Shown: piece after piece, positions 53,205-61,858 of the stretch | How the letters are laid out: each line of letters starts with the position of its first letter | How positions within the stretch are numbered: position 1 is the first letter of the stretch | NCBI GenBank assembly: GCA_049968515.1 | Contig: JBMFQR010000001.1 | Coordinates: forward strand, 1 to 64,000 | Length of the DNA stretch: 64,000 nt | Reading direction: 5' to 3' | From: JAOACQ01 sp049968515 | Lineage (GTDB): Bacteria; Spirochaetota; Brevinematia; Brevinematales; JAOACQ01 | Translations under genes and position numbers: made by a program | The notes under the pieces: generated by a model | The model's input: only the letters and a program-made list of their open reading frames with translations | Databases searched by the model: none | Told to the model about the DNA's origin: nothing

Positions 53205-55172
53205 TTAAAGAACAGGGTCAATTATTGAAGTTAAAATAGTCTTGTTATTCTCAATCACACCTTTTATTATTACATATGAGAAGAATTTATTGTTTACCAA
53301 TTTATATGCTTGTATATAGATGGTGTCATTATTCTGTTTAAAAACATCAATAACAAATCTTATCTTCCCTTTCAATTCCCAGCTTAACTCTCTATCTTTT
53401 TCCAGTGTCCTTTCATATTTGGGATTATTTTCTTTTGGTTCTTCTTTGCCAAACTCTATATTTTTAGGAATGAAAGTAGATTGTCCGGAATAGTAATAAT
53501 TCAAGCTTTCTTCTATTGTTTTAAATATCGTATTTTCAAAAAATATATAATTGTCGTAAAGGTTTTCTTCAAGCATATCAAATGGAGAGGTTAGTCTTAT
53601 TGAAACTGGTTTTTCTTTAAACATTATGTTGGTTTCAGAGTTATTAAATATTATGCGATTTGTAAGGCTATAGTTCTGATAGTCAAGAACCAGAAAAGCA
53701 TTTAATTTGAAAGGATAATTGTCTTTTATGGTTACATTTATAAACTTTTCTATCTTATTTTTTCTTTTTGAAATTTTGTTTGTAATAGTTTTCATTTCCC
53801 AGTTTATGAATGAATTGTATAGCTTGTTGTCCTGAATCTTTTCGGCTGCTGCTATATTAAGGTCTTCAATTAATGAGTTTTTATTAATTTCAAATGGAAT
53901 GTCTTTTATTGTTTGAATGACTTCGTTGATTGAAATTTTTGTATATCTGTATTTTTTGTCCAGAATTTTTAGCAATTCAAGATAGAGATTTTTATTACCG
54001 GAACAGATTGCGTCAAGATAATTTACTTTATACAGAAAGCTTAAAACCCCCTCATTTTTTGAAGGACTTTTGATAAGATTCTGGATCTCAAATCTGTTTT
54101 GTAAAAGGAAGGTAGCATAGCAAGGATAAGAGATTTCCCTTAAAGAGATTAAGGCAAGATAGTCAACCATCGATTCTAATATAAGATAATCATCTGGTTC
54201 AAATCTAATTCTTCCGAAAAGATGAGTGTGGGCTATTTCATGGGCGAGGATTTTATAGAATAATGCTTCGGAGTCTTCATATATATAATTGTAAGGGTTG
54301 TTGGTCAATTTTTCGAGAGAAAGATTTTTCAATGAGATATTTGAAATAAGGATTACATTTGCAAATGTTTCCCCCTCAATTGAAATGCTCATATCATTAT
54401 ACTGAAAAAGATTATCCAGAAGATGAAGCTGGGAGAATTCAAAAAAGCCAAGCCTTTTCTCAAGAAAATTGTTTATATTGTTTGCCATCAGAATAAGTTC
54501 ATCTGCATTTTCGCTCTTTTCTGTGTAAAGGAAGATTTTATTCTTATTAAATCTCTTTTGTTTTGTGATTATAAGCACACCTGATTCGATAGCCTCATCG
54601 GTTTCACTTTCAAATTGTTGAATTCTAAATTCATTGCTTATGGTTTCATAGGTAATTTTTCCACCGGTGATCAGGTAGTAGTTCTCTGGCATCTTTACCC
54701 TAAGAGTATAGTTGAATTTCTGTGAACTTAAAAATGGGAGAGGCAACCAGATTTCTTTCGGGTCAAGAAAAACAATGTCTTTTTTCAGTATGAATCTGTT
54801 TTTTTCTACTGGACCAACAATTGAAAAAGCAAGCTCTACATCCTCTGTCTTTCCCGGTTCGAGCCCGGGAATTTTTATTCTGTATATATTGTATCCATAA
54901 AGAAATGTGCTATCGTAAAACATAGAAATATTTTTGTACTTTATGGATGTTACAAAGACATTCTGATTACAGAAGAAGTAAATCTCTTTCAGCTTTGTAG
55001 TCTGGCTATTTTCGATTATATATTTTGCTGTCCCATTGATTTTCTCATCAGTTTCATCAAATGTAAGACTTGCGTTTAAAGACTTTACCTCTACACTTTT
55101 TTTCAGGACAATCTCATCACAGGATGCGGACAACAAAAGTAGAGAGATAATGATTAAAAAGATTCTATCCAT
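53205..55172 (-). CDS. M1-like metallopeptidase lipoprotein
   Basis: This is a 655-residue protein. The signal ends in LLSASC, so it is a lipoprotein. The N-terminal beta domain (about 25-225) precedes a gluzincin core with HEIAH (near 310) and ESMVDYLA about 17 residues later, like M1 aminopeptidases (HEXXH then NEGF). The C-terminal 200 residues are beta-rich. A GAMEN-type exopeptidase motif is not evident, so endopeptidase or binding-only roles are possible. Confidence 0.75.
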   Translation of the reverse strand: MDRIFLIIISLLLLSASCDEIVLKKSVEVKSLNASLTFDETDEKINGTAKYIIENSQTTKLKEIYFFCNQNVFVTSIKYKNISMFYDSTFLYGYNIYRIKIPGLEPGKTEDVELAFSIVGPVEKNRFILKKDIVFLDPKEIWLPLPFLSSQKFNYTLRVKMPENYYLITGGKITYETISNEFRIQQFESETDEAIESGVLIITKQKRFNKNKIFLYTEKSENADELILMANNINNFLEKRLGFFEFSQLHLLDNLFQYNDMSISIEGETFANVILISNISLKNLSLEKLTNNPYNYIYEDSEALFYKILAHEIAHTHLFGRIRFEPDDYLILESMVDYLALISLREISYPCYATFLLQNRFEIQNLIKSPSKNEGVLSFLYKVNYLDAICSGNKNLYLELLKILDKKYRYTKISINEVIQTIKDIPFEINKNSLIEDLNIAAAEKIQDNKLYNSFINWEMKTITNKISKRKNKIEKFINVTIKDNYPFKLNAFLVLDYQNYSLTNRIIFNNSETNIMFKEKPVSIRLTSPFDMLEENLYDNYIFFENTIFKTIEESLNYYYSGQSTFIPKNIEFGKEEPKENNPKYERTLEKDRELSWELKGKIRFVIDVFKQNNDTIYIQAYKLVNNKFFSYVIIKGVIENNKTILTSIIDPVL

Positions 55173-55272
55173 CCATATACACTCTTTTTATAATAGTTTT
55201 TACTGGAATTAGACTTCATATTTTAGCTGAAGGGAATTTTTATTTCAACTTATTTCAGGGTAAGAAAAAGTA

Positions 55273-55336
55273 TGGGCTGCCCTTCATAATCTCTCATTTC
55301 GGGCTGGCTGAAATGAAAAAAGTGAGGGGCAGCCCA
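55273..55336 (-). terminator. Large hairpin, probable acpP terminator
   Basis: TGGGCTGCCC (55273-55282) pairs perfectly with GGGCAGCCCA (55327-55336); inside, CATTTC (55295-55300) pairs with GAAATG (55310-55315). On the minus strand it follows the acpP stop and is followed by ATACTTTTTCTT, a short T-rich run. Confidence 0.65.
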
Positions 55337-55352
55337 CTTAAAAAATTCAAAC

Positions 55353-55586
55353 TTATTGATGGTCTTCGATATACTTTACAGCATCGCCAATGGTTCTCAA
55401 TTTCTGTGCTTCTTCATCAGGAATGTCAATACCAAATTCTTCTTCGAGTGCCATTATGAGATCAACAATATCGAGAGAATCAGCACCCAGATCCTCTATG
55501 AAAGCGGCCTCTGGTTTTACAGCTGATTCATCTACGCCAAGCTTATCAACTATGATCTCCTTCACTTTCTCAAACACATTTGACAT
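55353..55586 (-). CDS. acpP: Acyl carrier protein
   Basis: This 77-residue acidic helical protein carries acyl chains on phosphopantetheine at Ser37 in DLGADSLDIVDL. ATG 55586 has AGGAGG upstream; I excluded nine upstream codons. No fab gene is adjacent, and it has its own promoter and terminator, so it is monocistronic. Confidence 0.97.
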   Translation of the reverse strand: MSNVFEKVKEIIVDKLGVDESAVKPEAAFIEDLGADSLDIVDLIMALEEEFGIDIPDEEAQKLRTIGDAVKYIEDHQ

Positions 55587-55643
55587 TTTAAAAACCTCCT
55601 CTATAAAAATCACTCCACCATTTGTACAAACACAAGCTGAATA

Positions 55644-55672
55644 ATTTTATTTTATCTTTAATCTTATGTCAA
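55644..55672 (-). promoter_or_regulatory. Promoter of acpP
   Basis: On the minus strand perfect TTGACA (55672-55667), 17 bp, TAAAAT (55649-55644). Confidence 0.75.
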
Positions 55673-55747
55673 GAAAAAATGGGTTTTAGAGCCGAAAATG
55701 TTCGAGAAGAGAAAAATAACTAATCTAAAAAATTTTTTTTCCATCAC

Positions 55748-55776
55748 TTGACTTTTTAAGATTTTGTGTGTAATAT
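55748..55776 (+). promoter_or_regulatory. Promoter of the tetR export operon
   Basis: TTGACT (55748-55753), 17 bp, TAATAT (55771-55776). Palindromic sites follow immediately, at the expected transcription start. Confidence 0.7.
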
Positions 55777-55779
55777 TTA

Positions 55780-55811
55780 ACTAAACAGTTAGTTTAACTA
55801 AATAGTTAGTA
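55780..55811 (+). promoter_or_regulatory. Two tandem palindromes, likely TetR operators
   Basis: ACTAA-4-TTAGT (55780-55793) and ACTAA-5-TTAGT (55797-55811) lie 17 bp apart just after the -10 box. Their position would block transcription, which fits autorepression by the TetR-family protein encoded downstream. Confidence 0.65.
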
Positions 55812-55830
55812 AACAGGTGGTAATATTAGG

Positions 55831-55867
55831 TTAAACCTGAAACATCTTGGATGTTTCAGGTTTAACT
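55831..55867 (+). repeat. Perfect 17-bp inverted repeat in the tetR leader
   Basis: GTTAAACCTGAAACATC (55831-55847) pairs perfectly with 55851-55867 across a 3-nt loop (TTG), ending 27 nt before the tetR ATG. No T-tract follows, so a simple terminator is unlikely. Confidence 0.8.
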
Positions 55868-55894
55868 ATGTTTCTCAAAAGAGGGAGTGAGGTT

Positions 55895-56512
55895 ATGACA
55901 CAATTACCAAAAGAAAGAATAATTGAGGCAGCAGTTAAGCTTTTTGCTGAGAAGGGTTTTGATGCTACATCTGTTGATGAGATAGCAAGGCTGGCAGAAA
56001 TAAACAAGGCAATGATTTACTATTACTTTTCGAGCAAGGAAGAGTTGCTATCGAGTATTATTAGAAAAAGCATAAATGATTTTACTTCGATTGTGGAAGA
56101 AATAGACCTCTCCAAATTTGACAATCTCGAAGATATGATAAAGACAATAATAAGGGAGGCCATTAATTATATTGATGGCTATAATATGGTAATAAGAATC
56201 TTTCAGAGGGAAAGTTTGAGCAAGAGTTCAAAGTGGGGCACAAACATTATTGATACAGTTGGGATTGTCTTTGAGAGAGTTGAAAAGATATTGAGGAAAA
56301 GATTTCCTACCCCTATAACCATTGAAATGACAGCTGTGGAACAGATTTTATTTACAAATCTTGTGATAGGATACTTAAATCTTAAAGATAAGCTTCTTCT
56401 GGACAGCTCTTCCGACGATGAAGCCAAAAACCTTGTTAAAGAAAGATATATTGAGAAAGTCTCAAGAATTATATATCTACTCATTACAGATAAAGGGGGA
56501 AACAATGGATAA
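55895..56512 (+). CDS. TetR-family transcriptional regulator
   Basis: This is a 205-residue repressor. The helix-turn-helix domain (about 5-50) reads ERIIEAAVKLFAEKGFDATSVDEIA and NKAMIYYYFSSKEELL; the rest is a helical ligand domain. ATG 55895 with GAGG upstream was chosen; upstream codons run through the hairpin. The gene is the first of an export operon and overlaps the MMPL gene by 8 bp, so it probably represses its own promoter until an exported substrate or lipid binds. Confidence 0.92.
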   Translation: MTQLPKERIIEAAVKLFAEKGFDATSVDEIARLAEINKAMIYYYFSSKEELLSSIIRKSINDFTSIVEEIDLSKFDNLEDMIKTIIREAINYIDGYNMVIRIFQRESLSKSSKWGTNIIDTVGIVFERVEKILRKRFPTPITIEMTAVEQILFTNLVIGYLNLKDKLLLDSSSDDEAKNLVKERYIEKVSRIIYLLITDKGGNNG

Positions 56513-59072
56513 GATATTTAGTTTCATCGTTAAAAAGCCTGTTGTTGTTTTACTGGGAGTGCTGGCATTCTTTCTCATCTTTCTTTCCGGTATTTTCAGA
56601 ATGTATATTGATAATGACTTACTTCACTGGTTTTCAAGGAAAAGTAAAATTGGGGCTTTGAATTACTACATAAATGAAAGGTTTGAAAGTAATAACCCGA
56701 TTCTTATTATGCTTGAAATGGATGATGGGGTTTTAAATATTTCCAACCTTACTCACATAAGAAATATTTCAAGGGAGGGCAAGGAAGTAAAGGGAGTAGT
56801 CAATGTTATAAGCTTTACAGAGGTGGAGGATGTAAAGAGTACGGCTGGAGAAATGATTGTGGATAAACTCCTTCCGGAAAATCTTGGGGATATAAAGGAT
56901 TTTGAAGAGTTAAAAAAATATATCCTCAGTAAGGAAGGCTATAATGGCAGTGTGATTTCAAGAGATGGCAAATCAACTGTTATTATCTTTCAGCCATCAC
57001 CTGAAGATAGAGCAGATGTTGTGGCAAAGAACATAAGGAGATTTGTGGATGAGTATATAAAGAAAAACTCTCTCGGCTGGAAGGTATATTATGGTGGCAC
57101 TCCAATGTTATTGAACTCTATAACTGATCTGGTTGTGAGGGATTTGAGATTTCTTGTCCCACTTGTTTCCATCGTTGTATTTTTGATTCTTTTTATTTCC
57201 TTCCGTAATATTAAGGACACAATTCTGCCACTTCTTACTGTTTTAATGGCAACAGCCTGTGCGATGGGTGTTATGGGCTTTTTTGGACGACCACTTACTA
57301 CCTTTGGTGTCGCTATTCCAGTGGTTTTGATTGCTGTGGGAAATGCGTATGGAATCCATGTGATAAATGAATATCACGAGAAAAAGAAAAATAATCATAT
57401 CGATACTGCATTGACCGATGTGTTAAAGAGAACATTCATTCCTATACTTATGAGTGCTTTGACAACCTTTGGTGGCTTTCTCTCTATTGCTATGGCAAAT
57501 GAAATGCTTTCTGCAAGAGACTTTGGATTGATTTCTTCTGTTGGTGTAATATTTTCATTGATTTTTACTCTTTCTTTTATCCCACCTATCTTAAAATTTT
57601 TTCCCGGAAAAAAGATAAGTTTTGGGAAACTTACCGAGGAAAGTGAGCATGGAATTTTTATGTGGTGGGCAAAATTTGTCTATGGACATAAAAAATTGAT
57701 TGTATTTCTTTTTGGTATTGTTGCAATTATTTCAGCATATTTTCTCACAAGGGTAAAGATAAAGGTTGATTATCTTTCTTATTTTCATAAGAAGTCTGAG
57801 CCTGCTATTGTCACTGAGAAAATAAATAAGACCTTTGATGGTTCATTTGAACTAAAACTATACACCTCTGGAAATGTTCTTGATTCTGTATATCTCAGAA
57901 CACTTCAAATTATAGAAGAAGAACTTAGATTTCTTGCAGGAGGGAAAACAAGACCTACTTCTCTTGTGCCAATCATTTCTTCTTTGAATGAGGGAATGAC
58001 AGAGATACCGATGATTCCAGATACCAGTTATGAGGTTGAGAATCTTTATTTCTTCATTGACGGCAATGAGAATGTAAAAAGGCTAATGACAGATGACAAA
58101 AAAGAAGCTCTTGTTTCTTTTCTCCTTCCGAGTATGGAATCTTCGACGAGATATGAACTTGTACGAGATGCAGAAAAACTTCTGAAAGTATACAAAAATG
58201 TTTCTCTTGTTGATAGTACCAATGCAGAAAAGGATATAAAGAGGCTTGTTTCAAAGATGGTGATGAATAGAATTATAAGGGCTGAAATAAAAACAATTAC
58301 ATTTGAGAAGGTTAATGAGTTAATTGATAAGATTCCTTTAAAAAGCGACTTTAAAAATTATGAGGAAAAATTTGCCTATCTTCTTGATATTACAGGAAAG
58401 TTTTATAAAAATTTTGAAATAACAGAAAGCCAGATTTCAAAGTCTGATTTGCTTTATGCACTTTCTCCACTTGTTTGGGATAAATATATTTATCCAAATG
58501 GTGATATACCTGTATTTGAAAAAACAGGATTGGCCGGACTTATGAAGCTTTTTACGGATGTGGAGAATACGCTTTTGAAAAATCAGTTGATAAGCCTTGG
58601 CATTATAGTGCTTATAGTTGTGATACTCAATACAATTACTTTTAAGTCCTTGCTTGAAGGTGCATTATCGCTTTTACCAATACTTTTTACTCTTCTTGTA
58701 AATTTTGGGGTAATGGGATTGTTTAAGATAAATATGGATTTTATAACAATAACCATTGCATCAATAGCTGTAGGTGCGGGAATAGACTACACTATACACT
58801 TCTTGTCGAGATTTACTCATGAAATAAAAAATGGAAAAGATAGCGAGGGGGCATTTTATAAAACCTTTGTGACAACAGGTAAAGGAATTTTGTTCAACTC
58901 ACTTTCTGTGGGTTTTGGTTTTGCTGTGTTGAATTTTTCAAGCATTATGCCACTTAGAAGCTTTGGAATACTGATGTTTCTGACAATGCTTGTAAGTGCA
59001 TTTGCTTCTTTAACACTATTGCCAGCTTTTATAATTTACTTTAGGAAACTTCTTGTTAGAAGTAAGGGGTAG
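56505..59072 (+). CDS. RND-superfamily MMPL/HAE3-type exporter
   Basis: This is an 855-residue inner-membrane proton-driven transporter. Twelve helices are arranged as one plus five, twice, with two large periplasmic loops (about 40-210 and 430-650). Duplicated motifs are AVGNAYGIHVINEYH in the first half and GAGIDYTIHFLSRF in the second. Members move lipids such as hopanoids or mycolates. ATG 56505 has AAAGGGGG upstream and overlaps tetR. It acts with the periplasmic and barrel proteins downstream. Confidence 0.92.
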   Translation: MDKIFSFIVKKPVVVLLGVLAFFLIFLSGIFRMYIDNDLLHWFSRKSKIGALNYYINERFESNNPILIMLEMDDGVLNISNLTHIRNISREGKEVKGVVNVISFTEVEDVKSTAGEMIVDKLLPENLGDIKDFEELKKYILSKEGYNGSVISRDGKSTVIIFQPSPEDRADVVAKNIRRFVDEYIKKNSLGWKVYYGGTPMLLNSITDLVVRDLRFLVPLVSIVVFLILFISFRNIKDTILPLLTVLMATACAMGVMGFFGRPLTTFGVAIPVVLIAVGNAYGIHVINEYHEKKKNNHIDTALTDVLKRTFIPILMSALTTFGGFLSIAMANEMLSARDFGLISSVGVIFSLIFTLSFIPPILKFFPGKKISFGKLTEESEHGIFMWWAKFVYGHKKLIVFLFGIVAIISAYFLTRVKIKVDYLSYFHKKSEPAIVTEKINKTFDGSFELKLYTSGNVLDSVYLRTLQIIEEELRFLAGGKTRPTSLVPIISSLNEGMTEIPMIPDTSYEVENLYFFIDGNENVKRLMTDDKKEALVSFLLPSMESSTRYELVRDAEKLLKVYKNVSLVDSTNAEKDIKRLVSKMVMNRIIRAEIKTITFEKVNELIDKIPLKSDFKNYEEKFAYLLDITGKFYKNFEITESQISKSDLLYALSPLVWDKYIYPNGDIPVFEKTGLAGLMKLFTDVENTLLKNQLISLGIIVLIVVILNTITFKSLLEGALSLLPILFTLLVNFGVMGLFKINMDFITITIASIAVGAGIDYTIHFLSRFTHEIKNGKDSEGAFYKTFVTTGKGILFNSLSVGFGFAVLNFSSIMPLRSFGILMFLTMLVSAFASLTLLPAFIIYFRKLLVRSKG

Positions 59073-59132
59073 GATTGTGCCATTCTTCACCAGTTTAAGT
59101 AAGTATATAGAAAGCCAGATAAAAAGTAGGTA

Positions 59133-59154
59133 CAGACTGCCAAAGGGCGGTCTG
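59133..59154 (+). repeat. Leader hairpin, copy C, before the LolA-like gene
   Basis: CAGACTGCC (59133-59141) and GGCGGTCTG (59146-59154) pair with one T-G wobble around AAAG. The same hairpin with other base choices occurs at 16780-16801 and 61730-61749. It ends 27 nt before the ATG at 59182. Confidence 0.7.
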
Positions 59155-59181
59155 TGTATAAACTTTCACAGGAGGTATTTT

Positions 59182-59919
59182 ATGAAAAGAATAGCTGTAT
59201 CAATTTTACTGCTATTTCTGGGGAGTTTTGTGTTCGGACTTACCGGACAGGAAGTTCTCGATAAGGTAGAGGCTTCGCTTACAGGTTATACTGACCAAAC
59301 AGCGGTTACAGAGGTAATTTTAGGCAGGATGGATAAGGTTGAAGAAACGAGGACTATGAAGTTATGGAGTGCAGGTAAAAGTAAGAGAGTGGTTAAATTT
59401 CTCCAGCCTTCAAACGTAAAGGATATCGGGATTCTTGTTCGTTCAAAAGATGAAATGTATATTTACCTTCCGGCTTATAAGAAGGTAAGAAGAATTCAGG
59501 GGAGCATGAAGGATCAAAATTTTCAGGGAACTGATTTTTCCTATAGGGAAATAGGTAGTTTTGAATACTCGGATGATTATTCAAGTAAGGTCTTAAAAGA
59601 AGATGAAAATACCATTACACTTGAACTTACGAAAAAGAATTCCTCTGATGCACATTATTCGAGAATAATTATGCTTGTGGATAAGATTAATTTTTTACCT
59701 CTCAAGCTTGAAATGTATTTAAAGGAGGAGTTGAAGAAGGTGCTCACAATTATTGAAAGTGAGAAAAAGGGAAATTACTGGGTTTTAACTCACATAAAAA
59801 TGGAGGATATTTCAAAGAAGCATTATACAGAAATTAAGATGAAGGATATTTCGTTTGATACAGGACTTGAGAAAAAGGGAATATTTACTGAAAGATTTTT
59901 GCAGGAACCCGCTAAATAG
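59182..59919 (+). CDS. LolA-like outer-membrane lipoprotein-sorting protein
   Basis: This is a 245-residue periplasmic protein with a signal peptide ending near VFGLTGQ. The body is the LolA-like open barrel of the sorting-protein family found beside MMPL exporters (WSAGKSKRVVKFLQPSNVKDIGIL, DEMYIYLPAYKKVRRIQGS, GTDFSYREIGSFEYSDDY). It likely ferries a lipid or lipoprotein from the exporter to the outer membrane. ATG 59182 has GGAGGT; 43 upstream codons were excluded. Confidence 0.9.
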   Translation: MKRIAVSILLLFLGSFVFGLTGQEVLDKVEASLTGYTDQTAVTEVILGRMDKVEETRTMKLWSAGKSKRVVKFLQPSNVKDIGILVRSKDEMYIYLPAYKKVRRIQGSMKDQNFQGTDFSYREIGSFEYSDDYSSKVLKEDENTITLELTKKNSSDAHYSRIIMLVDKINFLPLKLEMYLKEELKKVLTIIESEKKGNYWVLTHIKMEDISKKHYTEIKMKDISFDTGLEKKGIFTERFLQEPAK

Positions 59920-59928
59920 GAGGTGACT

Positions 59929-61416
59929 ATGTCAAAAAAGTACATACTTATATTTCTTTTTGTGGTTTTTGTACAGGGCTTTTCAGAAACAACAATCGGG
60001 CTTGATCTTTCAAGCTTTACAGCCTTGAGCTTAACAAATGCTGATATGATTTACAACCAGCATGAAGTGGGGCTGAAGGCAAAAAGCCAGCTGAGTGAAG
60101 ATATTTTTCTTTCAGGTTCGATAGGTGCAATATACTATGGTGTTCCACAGGAAACTCTTACTACGAAGGATAATATTGAAAATTCTTCTTACTTTTATCC
60201 GATGGAATTTTATGTCGATGAAGCATATCTTTCTGTCAAGAATTTTATCTTTCCCGGGCTTGATTTTATCGGAGGGAAGCAGAGGATAAGCTGGGGAAAG
60301 GCTGACAAGATAAATCCTACAGACATCCTGAATCCTGTTGATCTTACAATGGCAACAGACCTTGCCAAAAAGATTCCCGTATTTGCATTAAACCTCAAGT
60401 ACTATTTTCCTTCGCTTGAAGACACCGGCCTCCAACTTGTTACAGAACCATATGCTAACCAGTCGGTAATGCCACTAAAACTTTTGGAAAAAAGGCTCAC
60501 TGACAGGATAAAGGAAAATGCCACCAATGTCACAAGCTTTGAGATTGATGAAAACTGGAAGGGGAGCATAACAACACCGGAACATAACATCAACAATGGG
60601 CTTGTGGGAGTAAAGCTTTTTGGAAAGGCGTTTGGTTTTGACTTTTCTTTGAACGGGGTAAGAAGGGTTAATGATATTCCCTATGTAAAAGAAATTCATA
60701 TGACAAACAACACGATCATTGATTTTTCAAACAATACAACAAATGTGGTGGTGGTTGACAAGTCTTATAGACTTGACTATCATAGAGAGACTGAGGTGGG
60801 TTTTGACATTGCAAAGGACTGGGGTATATTTTTAAGCTGGATAGAACTTTCAGTAACATTTCCGGATGAAACAAAAACCACAACTTCAACATTTTCAAGT
60901 ATCTTGTTAACCAATATGCCAGTTCAGATACCAGTTCCCCCTTACGTGCTTATTATAAGTACGAATGTTGCAACGAATGTCACAGAGGAAAAGACTATAC
61001 TTAAAGATCCCTACGCAAAGTTTGTAATTGGTCTTGACAAAAACTTTGATGGAGGCTGGTATATAAACTTCCAGTATGCTCATGGGCTTTCGATTGAAAG
61101 GGGTTATGAAGATGAGAGATTGCAAGATTACTTTACCCTCAATATTGAGAAAAGCTTTTTTGATGAGAAGCTCAAATTCAGACTTTATGGTATGGCGAAC
61201 GTTGACAATATTATTGACAGATTTAAGGATAATGATATTATAAAGAGTTTTGCTGACAATGGAGCCGTTATTGGTGCATTTGAGGTTTCTTATGTTCCGA
61301 TAATGGGCGTTAATATTAAACTTGGTGTAATGGGGATAGATGGCAATGGAGAATCCACTCTTACAATGTATAAAGATTATGATATGGCTTATTTTGAAAT
61401 TTCTACAAGCTTCTAA
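59929..61416 (+). CDS. Predicted outer-membrane beta-barrel of the export operon
   Basis: This is a 495-residue protein with a signal peptide (about 1-20) and alternating beta strands throughout, ending AYFEISTSF, the terminal-Phe barrel pattern. The segment IGGKQRISWGKADKINPTDILNPVDLT resembles the DUF1302-type barrels found with MMPL exporters. AGGAGG precedes ATG 59929. It probably completes the TetR-MMPL-LolA-like route at the outer membrane. Confidence 0.82.
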   Translation: MSKKYILIFLFVVFVQGFSETTIGLDLSSFTALSLTNADMIYNQHEVGLKAKSQLSEDIFLSGSIGAIYYGVPQETLTTKDNIENSSYFYPMEFYVDEAYLSVKNFIFPGLDFIGGKQRISWGKADKINPTDILNPVDLTMATDLAKKIPVFALNLKYYFPSLEDTGLQLVTEPYANQSVMPLKLLEKRLTDRIKENATNVTSFEIDENWKGSITTPEHNINNGLVGVKLFGKAFGFDFSLNGVRRVNDIPYVKEIHMTNNTIIDFSNNTTNVVVVDKSYRLDYHRETEVGFDIAKDWGIFLSWIELSVTFPDETKTTTSTFSSILLTNMPVQIPVPPYVLIISTNVATNVTEEKTILKDPYAKFVIGLDKNFDGGWYINFQYAHGLSIERGYEDERLQDYFTLNIEKSFFDEKLKFRLYGMANVDNIIDRFKDNDIIKSFADNGAVIGAFEVSYVPIMGVNIKLGVMGIDGNGESTLTMYKDYDMAYFEISTSF

Positions 61417-61525
61417 CATTAGAGCTTTCCATACCAATAATTTGACTATTCCTTTTAGATTGTTATATAATACCAGTGGAGAAAAACTCTGGCTGTCCAA
61501 AAAGTGTCAAATTTCTTTTTACTTG

Positions 61526-61700
61526 GAGGTGTTGAATTCCATATCTTGCGATTCTGCTTGCAGGAAGATCCCACTATGGCTTTTTACTAAAAAGTGGGGA
61601 GGCATTTTGTCCCGAGCATATGAGACAGGATGTCAGTAGATTTTCCGTGCGAAACTTGTGGGCAAGACCTTAGTTAAGGAAAAAAAGAATTCAACACCTC
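61526..61700. repeat. Element bounded by 14-bp perfect inverted repeats
   Basis: GAGGTGTTGAATTC (61526-61539) and GAATTCAACACCTC (61687-61700) bound 147 bp with no ORF. This looks like a small non-autonomous mobile element or its remnant. Confidence 0.55.
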
Positions 61701-61709
61701 ATCTCAAAA

Positions 61710-61829
61710 AGGCTGGATAGCGTAGTGCGAGACTGCCAGAGGGCAGTCTGTGTAGCCATCTTTCTTGTCGTTTGGAAAGAAGCTAAAAGAGGCTAAAGAG
61801 TTATAAGGTTTTCGATGAAAAACTTTTGA
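61710..61829 (+). repeat. Leader module, copy B
   Basis: This matches 16761-16896: AGGCTGGATAGC, hairpin AGACTGCC-AGAG-GGCAGTCT (61730-61749), a CTTTC/GAAAG stem (61760-61779), AGAGTTATAA and AAAACTTTTGA. It ends 29 nt before the ATG of the oligopeptide-binding gene. Confidence 0.65.
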
Positions 61830-61858
61830 CAATAGTTTTTATAGAATGGAGGAAAAAT

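Larger units (their letters stand above)
61417..61858. other. Repeat-rich intergenic region
   Basis: No gene is supported in these 442 bp. They hold the 22-bp identity with the 17475 element (61492-61513), a 14-bp terminal inverted-repeat pair (61526-61539 and 61687-61700), an inner hairpin near 61571-61600 (CCCACT/AGTGGG with CTTTTTACTAAAAAG), and leader module B. No clear terminator for the export operon was found. Confidence 0.6.

Noticed and set aside
61340..61639. 99-codon plus-strand ORF overlapping the end of the barrel gene
   Set aside because: No ribosome site, starts inside the barrel gene and runs through repeat elements.
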